Origin: Pseudoalteromonas piscicida
Lineage (GTDB): Bacteria; Pseudomonadota; Gammaproteobacteria; Enterobacterales; Alteromonadaceae
NCBI RefSeq assembly: GCF_002208135.1
Contig: NZ_CP021646.1
Location: 3,350,001 to 3,414,000 of the forward strand
Direction: 5' to 3'
DNA: 64,000 nucleotides
Shown here: positions 7,262 to 17,193 of the stretch, piece by piece
How positions within the stretch are numbered: the first letter of the stretch is position 1
How the letters are laid out: each line of letters begins with the position of its first letter
Made by a program: the position numbers and the translations under genes
Notes under the pieces: generated by a model
What the model was told of the DNA's origin: nothing
Databases searched by the model: none
The model's input: only the letters and a program-made list of their open reading frames with translations

Positions 7262-8314
7262 ATGGCAAAACAAAAGAAACTCAGTAAGGGCCAATCTCGT
7301 CGGATTAGAGCCAATCATCAGAAGCGCATCGATAAAGCGAAAGAGGCAGAAGTATCTGATGTTTCATGGCAAAACGATAACTTAGGGCCAACAGAAGCCG
7401 CAGTGGTGATAAGCCGCTTCGGCCAACATGCGGATATAGAAACCACAGACCAAGAAGTCTTGCGTTGCAATATCCGTCGTACCGTAACAAGCTTAGTTTG
7501 CGGCGATGAAGTCATTTTTCGTCGTGCCAAGGTCAGTGATGGTGACTTAGCCGGTGTAATTGAGGCGGTGCATGAAAGGCGTACACAACTCACTCGTCCG
7601 GATTTTTATGACGGTGTTAAAGTTGTCGCTGCGAATATTGACCAAATATTAATGGTGTCGGCGGTTGTGCCTGAATTTACGCCTCAAATCATCGACCGTT
7701 ATTTGGTCGCTTGTGAGGATATGGGGATAGAGCCGATTTTATTACTCAATAAAATTGATTTGCTTGACCAAGAAAGCCTCGAATATGTTGATGAAGTCTT
7801 AGATATATATCGTGAGCTTGACTATCGCGTGCTGTTAGTCAGTACAAAGTCAGGCGAAGGCATTGACGAGTTAAAACACATGCTTGAGGACAAAAATAAT
7901 ATTTTTGTTGGTCAATCTGGAGTAGGCAAATCAACGCTGGTCAATACGGTACTACCCAATGCAGATATTCTCACCAAAGAAGTCTCCGAAAATAGTGGCT
8001 TAGGGCAACATACAACCACAGTATCGCGCTTACACCACTTGCCGTCCGGTGGAAACCTGATCGACAGCCCTGGGATCCGTGAGTTCGGCCTATGGCACTT
8101 AGACGTGGATCGTGTCACTTGGTGCTTTAAAGAGTTTAGGGAGTTTATTGGCGGCTGCCGCTTTAGAGACTGTAAACACCTGAACGATCCCGGATGTTTA
8201 CTTCGGGAAGCCGTAGATGAAGGTAAAATCAGCGAATTACGTTTTGAAAGTTACCATCGTATTTTAGAATCTATGGCTGATGGCCGCGCAGGTGCGCGCG
8301 CGCCTAGAGTCTGA
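7262..8314 (+). CDS. rsgA: Small ribosomal subunit GTPase RsgA
   Basis: 350 residues. Basic N-terminal tail, OB domain (about 40-110), then a circularly permuted GTPase with motif order G4 (NKID, 163-166), G1 (GQSGVGKS, 217-224), G3 (DSPG, 268-271), and a C-terminal zinc site C299, C304, H306, C312. Permuted order plus zinc site is diagnostic for RsgA (YjeQ). It checks and releases factors late in 30S subunit maturation and is a (p)ppGpp target. Followed by psd with a 97-base gap, the usual gene order. Confidence 0.97.
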   Translation: MAKQKKLSKGQSRRIRANHQKRIDKAKEAEVSDVSWQNDNLGPTEAAVVISRFGQHADIETTDQEVLRCNIRRTVTSLVCGDEVIFRRAKVSDGDLAGVIEAVHERRTQLTRPDFYDGVKVVAANIDQILMVSAVVPEFTPQIIDRYLVACEDMGIEPILLLNKIDLLDQESLEYVDEVLDIYRELDYRVLLVSTKSGEGIDELKHMLEDKNNIFVGQSGVGKSTLVNTVLPNADILTKEVSENSGLGQHTTTVSRLHHLPSGGNLIDSPGIREFGLWHLDVDRVTWCFKEFREFIGGCRFRDCKHLNDPGCLLREAVDEGKISELRFESYHRILESMADGRAGARAPRV

Positions 8315-8411
8315 TAATATTTGCTAAATTGGCTCAATGACTTGAGCCCGATATCCACTTCGCAATATAAAAAAGCGAGAGTGGCAAGACTAATAATTAG
8401 GAACTGTTAAA

Positions 8412-9278
8412 GTGAATTTGGATAAACTAAAAATTGCCATGCAATATGCATTACCTAAACATGCGGTTTCTCGTTTGGTTGGTAAGCTTGCCGCAGCAGA
8501 AGCTGGCGCCTTAACCACAAAGCTAATTAAGCTGTTTATCAAACAATATAAAATCGACATGAGCGAGGCATTGCACGAAGATCCAGCTCACTACAAAACC
8601 TTTAACGAGTTTTTTACCCGGCCACTGAAGCCAGGGATCCGTCCTTTGGCAGAAGATAGCGATATCCTTGCCCACCCAGTTGATGGCGCAATCAGCCAAC
8701 TTGGTGATGTCGTCGATGGTCAGATTATCCAAGCTAAGGGTCACAACTACAGCTTACAGACGCTGCTCGGCGGTAAAGAAGAAGACGTTGCGCCTTATGT
8801 TGGTGGTAAGTTTGCAACGATTTATCTAGCACCAAAGGATTATCACCGTATCCACATGCCGGTTGATGGCACACTTCGTAAAATGATTTATGTACCGGGC
8901 GACTTATTCTCAGTAAATCCACTTACTGCGCAAAATGTGCCTAATTTATTTGCTCGTAACGAGCGAGTTGTTGCTATTTTTGACACTGAGATTGGTCCGC
9001 TTTCTATGGTATTGGTGGGTGCAACTATCGTCGCTAGCATTGAGACGATTTGGGCCGGTACAGTGACACCACCAGCCGGAAGAGACGTCTTTACTTGGAC
9101 ATATCCAGCAGAAGGTGACAACGCGATAACGCTGAAAAAAGGCGAAGAGATGGGTCGCTTTAAACTTGGCTCAACAGTGATCTTAGCGTGGGGCGCTGAA
9201 AAAGCGGATTTCCTTGACGGTCAAAACCCAGAAACAGTAACACGTATGGGTACACCGTTTGCAAAAATAGCAGAGTAG
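8412..9278 (+). CDS. psd: Phosphatidylserine decarboxylase
   Basis: 288 residues from a GTG start. Family motifs: [27 protein letters not shown] (D91 of the Asp-His-Ser set), [10 protein letters not shown], and the LGST self-cleavage site at 252-255, where S254 becomes the pyruvoyl group and the chain splits into a large beta and a small alpha subunit. It makes phosphatidylethanolamine from phosphatidylserine at the inner membrane. Convergent with thiF; a perfect 10-bp hairpin (9291-9315) lies between and may stop transcripts from both sides. Confidence 0.97.
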   Translation: MNLDKLKIAMQYALPKHAVSRLVGKLAAAEAGALTTKLIKLFIKQYKIDMSEALHEDPAHYKTFNEFFTRPLKPGIRPLAEDSDILAHPVDGAISQLGDVVDGQIIQAKGHNYSLQTLLGGKEEDVAPYVGGKFATIYLAPKDYHRIHMPVDGTLRKMIYVPGDLFSVNPLTAQNVPNLFARNERVVAIFDTEIGPLSMVLVGATIVASIETIWAGTVTPPAGRDVFTWTYPAEGDNAITLKKGEEMGRFKLGSTVILAWGAEKADFLDGQNPETVTRMGTPFAKIAE

Positions 9279-9290
9279 ACTACTGTATTC

Positions 9291-9315
9291 GTGGCTTGAA
9301 ACTACTTCAAGCCAC
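9291..9315. terminator. Hairpin between psd and thiF
   Basis: GTGGCTTGAA (9291-9300) pairs perfectly with TTCAAGCCAC (9306-9315) around ACTAC. It includes the thiF stop codon at 9302. There is no strong T-tract on either side, so terminator function is only likely from its place between convergent genes. Confidence 0.4.
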
Positions 9316-10051
9316 AACATTCGCACTCAGGGTTTTTACTGAGTCCATACTGCTTTTGCTGCAAACTCAAACCATCTAGCGTACAAAATACGCTTCCTTG
9401 ATGATGTCCAAGTAGCACATTTACGGTCAATAAAGCTTGCTGCGCACCGATCATCCCCAATAACGGGCTAATTACCCCAAAGTTGTCACAATGCTCTCTG
9501 GGTGCTTGTGAACCTTCTGGAAAAACGCAGGCATAACAAGGCGACTCAGCTCTAAAATCAAAACACATTAGTTGGCCTTGCGTGGCAATCGCAGCTCCCG
9601 CGATCAACACCTTGGTCGCTTGATAACAATACCTATTGAGCAAATAACGGGTAGTAAAGTTATCGCTGCAATCCAAGACAATATCGGCATTACAAAGTAA
9701 CTCGGCGACGTTCTTATCAGTCAACCTTGTGTTAATTGGTACTAACGTGATCTCGTTATTGAGACTTGCCAGTACCTTTTCCGCAGCTTTAGCCTTTTGC
9801 TGGCCTAAGTGATTTACTTTATACAGAATTTGCCGCTGTAAGTTAGACAACTCAACTTCATCGTGATCAATAAATGTAAGCTTGCCAATGCCACTGGCCG
9901 CTAGATAAAACAGCGTGGGACTGCCCAGTCCACCACACCCAACCACAGCAACATGTGCCTGCTTTAAAGCCAGCTGTCCTTGTTCACCAACCTCTTTTAA
10001 TAGCAAATGACGACTATATCTTAGTCGTTCTTTGTCACTCAGATCAGTCAT
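9302..10051 (-). CDS. thiF: Sulfur-carrier protein adenylyltransferase ThiF
   Basis: 249 residues of the E1-like ThiF/MoeB/HesA family. Nucleotide loop GCGGLG at 38-43, FIDHDEVELSNLQRQ, and DCSDNFTTRY. Zinc cysteines C172/C175 (CYAC) and C243/C246 (CECC). C188 in REHCDNFGV matches the cysteine that forms an acyl disulfide with ThiS in Escherichia coli ThiF. It adenylates the ThiS C-terminal glycine before sulfur transfer for thiazole synthesis. Last gene of the thi operon, overlapping thiDE by 8 bases; that context favours ThiF over MoeB. Confidence 0.92.
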   Translation of the reverse strand: MTDLSDKERLRYSRHLLLKEVGEQGQLALKQAHVAVVGCGGLGSPTLFYLAASGIGKLTFIDHDEVELSNLQRQILYKVNHLGQQKAKAAEKVLASLNNEITLVPINTRLTDKNVAELLCNADIVLDCSDNFTTRYLLNRYCYQATKVLIAGAAIATQGQLMCFDFRAESPCYACVFPEGSQAPREHCDNFGVISPLLGMIGAQQALLTVNVLLGHHQGSVFCTLDGLSLQQKQYGLSKNPECECCGLK

Positions 10052-11567
10052 GCTGTGTCATCGCCTGTTTTAATTCAAGTACCGCTTGCTGTGGATCTTG
10101 GGCTTCAGTGATTGCCCTGACCACCGCGATACTAGATACGCCAGTTGCAGCGACTTCAGGCACGCGACTAAGGTCAATGCCTCCAATAGCGACTGTTGGA
10201 TAGCTGCTTTGCATCAAAGGTACAAAGTGCGTCAGTTTTTCCAACCCTTGGATTTGGCCAGTCATGTCTTTGGTCGTGGTTGGGTAGATTGCACCAAAAG
10301 CCAAATAACTTGGGCGATAGTTATGTGCCCTGAGCATTTCATAAAAACCATGGGTCGAAATACCTAAGCGCAGCCCTGCCTCTCGGATGGCAATTAAGTT
10401 TGCCTTATCGATATCCTCTTGGCCTAAATGAATGCCATAGGCGCCATGCTTAATCGCTAACTGCCAGTAGTCGTTAATAAACACCTTAGCATCGTATTTT
10501 TGTCCAAGCGCAATGGCGGTTTGTATTTCCGCTTCGAGATTAGCCTGCTCAGGGTCTTTAATTCTTAACTGAACTGTATCGACCCCAATAGCTAGACATT
10601 TTTCCACCCAGTCAGCACTGTCTACCACGGCATAAAGCCCTATAGGGTCATCAATGCTGGCAAAGCCTGCGGCAAAATTAAACGCTTCGGGTAATTCAAA
10701 CTCTAATTCATCAGCAAGCCAAGAGCCCGCTTCTATCACTTGCGGGTAATCATTGAGCTCAACTGGAAAACTCGTATGCGCAACTGGGCCCACACCTTCA
10801 CCATAACGTATCGCCGCTTTTAACCCTGCATTGATATACGCTTTGCCGAGAATAAAAGCATCTTTAAATGGGTACTCCTTGGCCATACATGCCGCGATCA
10901 CTGACGATAAACTACACCCAGTACCGTGGCTATGCGGTGTTTGAATTTTCTCATTGCCAAGCCAATACTCGGTATCTCCCGCTAAGCCATAATCAATGCA
11001 GTAGCCTTTTGGGTAATCCCAATGACCGCCTTTAATGATCACTGACTTTGCACCGAATTCACGTAATTTGGCAGCAGCCTCTTTTACCGCATCAGGGCCA
11101 ATTAAATACACGCCGGTCAGCAGCTGAGTTTCATGCGTATTGGGTGTAATGATATCCACCAGCGGCAATAAATGGGTTTTTAACGCATCCACCGTGTCTT
11201 CTTCGGTTAATGAATCGCCGCTCGTCGCGATGGCTACTGGGTCATAAACCACTAGCGGCGGTTTTGCCCATGTTGCTTTGTAATGCACGAGGTGTTCAGC
11301 AATCAATTGGATCTGCTGAACATTGGCGAGCATGCCAATCTTTATCACCGTTGCAGGCATATCTTGCGAAAGCGCCGTTAACTGAGAGTCGATAATGGTG
11401 GTCGAAACCGGGTTTAACGCTTCCACCCCTAAACTATTTTGCGCCGTCAACGCAGTTACTACGGTACAACAATGAACATTAAAGCTCTGCGTTGCTTTGA
11501 TATCCGCTTGAATACCAGCGCCGCCGCCAGAATCAGAACCCGCAATACTCCAAACGATGTGTGACAA
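10044..11567 (-). CDS. thiDE: Fused HMP(-P) kinase / thiamine-phosphate synthase (ThiD-ThiE)
   Basis: 507 residues, two enzymes in one chain. Residues about 1-265 are ThiD: SIAGSDSGGGAGIQADIKA at the start, DPVAIATSGD, and the anion-hole motif HSHGTGCSLSS. Residues about 310-500 are ThiE: GLYAVVD, VQLRIKD, VFINDYWQLA, GIHLGQED, FGAIYPTTTK and VAIGGI, the phosphate-binding and pyrophosphate sites. ThiD phosphorylates the pyrimidine to HMP-PP and ThiE joins it to the thiazole phosphate. The fusion would couple the two steps. No frameshift seen. Between thiG and thiF in the operon. Confidence 0.95.
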   Translation of the reverse strand: MSHIVWSIAGSDSGGGAGIQADIKATQSFNVHCCTVVTALTAQNSLGVEALNPVSTTIIDSQLTALSQDMPATVIKIGMLANVQQIQLIAEHLVHYKATWAKPPLVVYDPVAIATSGDSLTEEDTVDALKTHLLPLVDIITPNTHETQLLTGVYLIGPDAVKEAAAKLREFGAKSVIIKGGHWDYPKGYCIDYGLAGDTEYWLGNEKIQTPHSHGTGCSLSSVIAACMAKEYPFKDAFILGKAYINAGLKAAIRYGEGVGPVAHTSFPVELNDYPQVIEAGSWLADELEFELPEAFNFAAGFASIDDPIGLYAVVDSADWVEKCLAIGVDTVQLRIKDPEQANLEAEIQTAIALGQKYDAKVFINDYWQLAIKHGAYGIHLGQEDIDKANLIAIREAGLRLGISTHGFYEMLRAHNYRPSYLAFGAIYPTTTKDMTGQIQGLEKLTHFVPLMQSSYPTVAIGGIDLSRVPEVAATGVSSIAVVRAITEAQDPQQAVLELKQAMTQHD

Positions 11568-11601
11568 AGAGAACTCCTTATGTAGTTATCCGTAATTCAA
11601 G

Positions 11602-12399
11602 TTAGTTTGCGTGCCAAAAAGGCATGCCTAAGGTTGGCGTAGAAGGTGATGCCACCTCTTTTTGTGGCATTGCTTTTGCCAAATAAGACAGACGCCCTGC
11701 AAGCGTGCTGGCTTCAAACGCTTTTGCCATGGTAATAGGACAACCCGCCCCTGCCACTGCCGAATTTAATAAGACGGCATCATAACCCAGCTCAAGTGCT
11801 TGGCAAGCATGAGACGGCAAGCCGAGTCCCGCATCTACAATCAAGGTTTGATGGGGTAAACGTGTGCGAATAGTTTGCAGGTTATATGGATTTAACAGCC
11901 CTTTTCCCGTACCAATTGGTGCGCCCCATGGCATTAGAACTTCACATCCCAGCGCATCTAAACGCTGACACAGTACCAAATCATCAGTACAGTAGGGCAA
12001 TACTTTAAAACCGTCTTTTATCAAGATTTCGGTGGCTTCGAGCAGTGCGACTGGATCTGGCTGCAAGTTATATTCATCACCAATAAGTTCAAGTTTAATC
12101 CAATCCGTGGCAAACACTTCCCGGCACATCTGCGCCAATGTCACCGCTTCTTTTACGCTATGACAGCCAGCCGTGTTTGGTAAGACTCGCAGTCCCATCT
12201 CTTTGATAAGCGTCCAAAAGTCATCACCCGCCTGCTTAGTTTGCTGGCGTCTCAGCGACACAGTGACAATCTCAGCCCCAGATGTTTTTATAGCAGCCTG
12301 CATCACCTCTGGAGAGGGATAAAGTGCCGAGCCAATTAACATGCGGCTAGTAAATTTTTCACCATAAATAGTGAGCTTAGTATCAGTCAAAGACTGCAT
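11602..12399 (-). CDS. thiG: Thiazole synthase ThiG
   Basis: 265 residues from the ATG at 12399; the in-frame ATG at 12441 would overlap thiS deeply and adds residues not found in ThiG. TIM barrel with [69 protein letters not shown] and the phosphate site [18 protein letters not shown] plus LLNSAVAGA. It condenses deoxyxylulose phosphate, dehydroglycine and ThiS-thiocarboxylate into the thiazole. Between thiS and thiDE; its start lies three bases after the stop that the corrected thiS would use. Confidence 0.95.
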   Translation of the reverse strand: MQSLTDTKLTIYGEKFTSRMLIGSALYPSPEVMQAAIKTSGAEIVTVSLRRQQTKQAGDDFWTLIKEMGLRVLPNTAGCHSVKEAVTLAQMCREVFATDWIKLELIGDEYNLQPDPVALLEATEILIKDGFKVLPYCTDDLVLCQRLDALGCEVLMPWGAPIGTGKGLLNPYNLQTIRTRLPHQTLIVDAGLGLPSHACQALELGYDAVLLNSAVAGAGCPITMAKAFEASTLAGRLSYLAKAMPQKEVASPSTPTLGMPFWHAN

Positions 12400-12598
12400 G
12401 TTTATCCCCTTGAATGGGTGATAAGAGCTCAATCTTATCACCGTCGCTCAGTGTCACGCTTGGCAGCTCCGTGCGGGAAACAAAAGTACCATTAAGCGCG
12501 ACGGCAAAAGGCGGTTTGGCGCCTCTGGCTTCAATAAATTCCTGAATATTTTGCTCGCGGTTGATATTAATCGTTTCGCCATTAAATTCGACTTTCAT
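12383..12598 (-). CDS. thiS: Sulfur carrier protein ThiS (C-terminus out of frame as sequenced)
   Basis: 71 residues as read, ubiquitin-like: [53 protein letters not shown]. ThiS must end in Gly-Gly because ThiF adenylates that glycine; here the reading ends QGDKHAVFD. The codons are CAA GGG GAT AAA C ATG, where the ATG starts thiG. One more G in the G4 run (12406-12409) gives CAA GGG GGA TAA: Gln-Gly-Gly-stop, with the stop at 12404-12402. So the true protein is very probably 66 residues or so ending QGG. Start overlaps the thiO stop (ATGA). A real loss of Gly-Gly would abolish thiazole synthesis. Confidence 0.85.
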   Translation of the reverse strand: MKVEFNGETININREQNIQEFIEARGAKPPFAVALNGTFVSRTELPSVTLSDGDKIELLSPIQGDKHAVFD

Positions 12599-13608
12599 AA
12601 TAACTCCTTAGATAGTGCTTGTTTCACGATAAGCGGTGCCAGCAGATAACCGTGTCTGTATAGACCATTGATACTGATCACATTACCTTGTTGTTCAATT
12701 TTGGGGTGATTATCTTTAAACGCAGGTCTAAGCCCTGCTAATAAAGATAATACTCGCGCTTCGGCAAACCCACGATGAACTGAATAAGCTGCAGAGAGTA
12801 ATTCGAGTGTAGAACGTACCGTTATCTCACCATTATCTTGCGATTCAATCTCCGTCGCACCAATAACAAACTGATGCTCCGGTTTTGGCGCAATGTAAAT
12901 GGGATATCTTGGGTGCATCAAGCGCACAGGTCGAGTCAAGGTCACTTCTGGAGCATAAATTCTGGCCACTTCGCCGCGTACGCCACGAAGCCCATTACAC
13001 GCAGCTTTCGCACCAAGACCGCGACAATCAATCACCCAGTCATACGCTTGGCTAAGCTGCGCCTTTTGCGCTTCATCACAATGAACACCATAGTTAACTT
13101 CTACACCTTGCTTAGAAAGTGTTGCCGCACTACTTTGATAAAACGCCTGGTTATCAAGCTGGCCTTCGCAAGGTAAATACAGACCTTGGTGGAACGAACC
13201 GCTAAGCTCCGGCTCCAATTGCGCGATCCGAGCACCATTCACCGCTTCTGCATTGTGATCTTTTAACGGTTTTAAGCGCTGCTGAAAACTCACTAAATCC
13301 CCACGGTCTTGACCATGCGCCACAATAAGAGAGCCTTGCTGCTGGAAAAATACCGGGCTTTCCAGCTTCGACAGTAATTGTGGCCAGAGTTTCATGGACT
13401 CCATTCCCTGCAGCGCCAATGCTTCATCGCATACCACAGACTCAGCCAACGGCGCTAACATGGCCGCCGCGACACTACCTGCTGAGGTCTCAGTACCTTG
13501 CTTTGCTTGTTCAAATACGCTGATTTGATAACGCTCAGCGAGCATCAACGCGGCGATGCGCCCTGTTAAGCCAAAACCCAAGATAGCAACACGTGCATGA
13601 GTAGACAT
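12595..13608 (-). CDS. thiO: Glycine oxidase ThiO
   Basis: 337 residues from the ATG at 13608 (MSTHARVAILGFGLTGRIAALMLAERY), which puts the FAD-binding GxGxxG next to the N-terminus; the longer reading from 13728 runs into the upstream repeat element. FAD-dependent oxidase of the DAO family with VAAAMLAPLAES, DWVIDCRGLGAKA and a C-terminal LAGLRPAFKDNHP...NGLYRHGYLLAP. It oxidises glycine to dehydroglycine for thiazole formation, replacing the oxygen-sensitive ThiH. Between thiC and thiS, coupled to thiS by ATGA. Confidence 0.92.
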   Translation of the reverse strand: MSTHARVAILGFGLTGRIAALMLAERYQISVFEQAKQGTETSAGSVAAAMLAPLAESVVCDEALALQGMESMKLWPQLLSKLESPVFFQQQGSLIVAHGQDRGDLVSFQQRLKPLKDHNAEAVNGARIAQLEPELSGSFHQGLYLPCEGQLDNQAFYQSSAATLSKQGVEVNYGVHCDEAQKAQLSQAYDWVIDCRGLGAKAACNGLRGVRGEVARIYAPEVTLTRPVRLMHPRYPIYIAPKPEHQFVIGATEIESQDNGEITVRSTLELLSAAYSVHRGFAEARVLSLLAGLRPAFKDNHPKIEQQGNVISINGLYRHGYLLAPLIVKQALSKELL

Positions 13609-13668
13609 AGCTACACTCCTAAAATTAGCCACCCGACGGGGATCAAGGTGGCTATGATGGGATGAGTT

Positions 13669-13877
13669 ATACCAATTTGCTTTATTAAGTGATCTAATTT
13701 TGAGGCAAGAAAATCTTGTCGATAACACCGCTTCCGCGTCCTGCTCACGCCGAGGTACCTACGTCCTGTAGGCAAGGCAAAAGTTTTGCTATTTAGTTGT
13801 TCTAAATAAGAAACTTTTAACGCAGTTAGCGTCAGATTTGCTCCCTCAAATTGAGCAAGTATTAAGACAAAGTGGTA

Positions 13878-13878
<1 letters not shown>
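13669..13878. mobile_element. MITE-like repeat element between thiO and thiC
   Basis: About 210 bases with imperfect terminal inverted repeats of about 40 bases. The left end reads ATACCAATTTGCTTTATTAA and the right end, on the other strand, ATACCACTTTGTCTTAATAC; both continue into a TCnAATTTTGAGG-like stretch. The middle contains smaller hairpins (CCTAC/GTAGG near 13751; CTATTTAG facing CTAAATA near 13790-13808). No coding capacity. The right tip shares bases with the thiC stop codon. It lies inside the thi operon and splits thiC from thiO. Confidence 0.6.
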
Positions 13879-15926
<2,048 letters not shown>

Positions 15927-15960
15927 CTATTGCTACAGACAAACGCAGCGCGTTTGCTGT

Positions 15961-16074
15961 CTTGTTCCCTACGCAGGCATTAACCTGATCAGGTCCACGG
16001 ATCCCGCAAAAAGCGATCTCAGCCCGAATATCTGCAAACAATTTTGCTGCAAAAACTCAAGGCACTCCGACAAG
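15961..16074 (-). promoter_or_regulatory. TPP riboswitch (THI element) upstream of thiC
   Basis: On the minus strand the conserved blocks appear in order: CGGAGTGCC, GGGCTGAGATC, then GGACCTGATCAGGTTAATGC with CTGCGTAGGGAACAAG. P1 forms between CTTGT (16074-16070) and ACAAG (15965-15961). The CTGAGA and CTGATCAGGTTAATGCCTGCGTAGGGA blocks bind the pyrimidine and pyrophosphate parts of thiamine pyrophosphate. Between it and thiC are several hairpins (for example TAGCAATA/TATTGCTA, CTCC/GGAG) but no clear T-tract, so control is more likely at translation start or by Rho than by an intrinsic terminator. Confidence 0.95.
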
Positions 16075-16089
16075 TAACGAATTAGCGCC

Positions 16090-16118
16090 AGTCTACTTGC
16101 TAACACGAAAGCTCGCAA
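16090..16118 (-). promoter_or_regulatory. Promoter of thiC operon
   Basis: Minus strand TTGCGA (16118-16113), 17-base spacer, TAGACT (16095-16090). Predicted start about 16083, directly ahead of the riboswitch P1 stem at 16074, which supports the call. Confidence 0.6.
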
Positions 16119-16147
16119 GCACTGACACTGGAATTCTTATTTTCAGC

Positions 16148-16567
16148 TTATTGTTTAATAAAACTAAACTGAGGTTTTCCTTTTAAGGTCAACTTATTAG
16201 CATTTACTTCAAGCAAGACGCCAATTTGTAATTGGTTAATAAGCTGTGATTCAACCTGAGCGATTTCTTCACCACAGTACTTACGTGTCATGCCTAAGTT
16301 TTTAACTTTTAGCTGTCCTTCGACAATTTCGCCTTCACCAAAAAAGCGATTACAACCCGCAAAACCATTGACTTGTAGCGCATCGATAAAGCGAATATTA
16401 ATCGGCTTTTTACCAAGCCCAGCGTCTGATTGCAATTGCGCAATATTTTGGCCATTAATACTCTGTAACTGCCAAGCGGAATACTTAAGCGCTTCCGTGT
16501 CTACCTTCCCTGTTGATATACATCCACTAAGCGCCATTATTGCGCCGATTATGCTGATGAATTTCAT
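16148..16567 (-). CDS. META-domain (HslJ-like) lipoprotein
   Basis: 139 residues. A lipoprotein signal MKFISIIGAIMALSGC places the lipidated cysteine at position 16. The rest fits the META/HslJ fold: YSAWQLQSINGQNI, RFIDALQVNGFAGCNRFFGEG, GMTRKYCGEEIAQVESQLINQL. The paired cysteines (FAGCN and KYCGE) are usual in the family. Family members are heat-shock or novobiocin-resistance related outer-membrane lipoproteins with no fixed biochemical activity. Monocistronic, read toward thiC on the same strand. Confidence 0.8.
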   Translation of the reverse strand: MKFISIIGAIMALSGCISTGKVDTEALKYSAWQLQSINGQNIAQLQSDAGLGKKPINIRFIDALQVNGFAGCNRFFGEGEIVEGQLKVKNLGMTRKYCGEEIAQVESQLINQLQIGVLLEVNANKLTLKGKPQFSFIKQ

Positions 16568-16692
16568 GGTAAACCATCTATTTTATGCCCTGAGTTTATT
16601 ATAACGTTTCAAGACACAAAAATAGCAGTAAAATTCTGTAAAAATCACTCAATTGAGTATTTTACCGTCGCCATGTTTACATATCGTGGTAG

Positions 16693-17082
16693 TTAATTAA
16701 ATAAGTGCGTAATAGCGTCTGGTAAAAACGGTCTACCGCGCTCATTCACCGAAGTCCCTGTCACCACAGCATCAAGCATGAGCTTATTGTCATTCGCTCT
16801 TATCACTTTTTGCTTAAATGCGAATTTTACTCTGCTTTCACGCTCAAGTGCGACTTCAACATAAAACTCATCGCCTGGACGTAACGAGTCTTTGTAATTC
16901 ATTTCGCTACGAATAACGACTAAGTTCACTTTTTGCTCTGCAAGCGCTGCAAAATCAACGTTATTCGCCAATAAAAACTCATGCCTTGCATGCTCTAAAT
17001 AATTAAAATAGACGCTGTTATTAACTATTCCCTGTAAGTCACACTCGTAATCTCGTACTTTAAAATCGACTTTAAAACTCAT
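16693..17082 (-). CDS. Acyl-CoA thioesterase, hotdog fold (4HBT/FadM-like)
   Basis: 129 residues. DYECDLQGIVNNSVYFNYLEHARHEFL is the hotdog-thioesterase active-site region (D14/N21 type) followed by the central helix; SEMNYKDSLRPGDEFYVEV is the second conserved block. Length matches YbgC/FadM-type single-domain enzymes, which hydrolyse acyl-CoA thioesters in the cytoplasm. Substrate cannot be predicted. Divergent from the TonB-dependent receptor gene. Confidence 0.82.
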   Translation of the reverse strand: MSFKVDFKVRDYECDLQGIVNNSVYFNYLEHARHEFLLANNVDFAALAEQKVNLVVIRSEMNYKDSLRPGDEFYVEVALERESRVKFAFKQKVIRANDNKLMLDAVVTGTSVNERGRPFLPDAITHLFN

Positions 17083-17193
17083 ATCAGACCTATTTGTTTA
17101 ACATTTGCGGGCTAACATATAACACAATTTCACTGTCAACTGGTCTGGCTTTTGTTAAACTGTGCCCAATTAAAAATGGGACAAAGATTAAGC

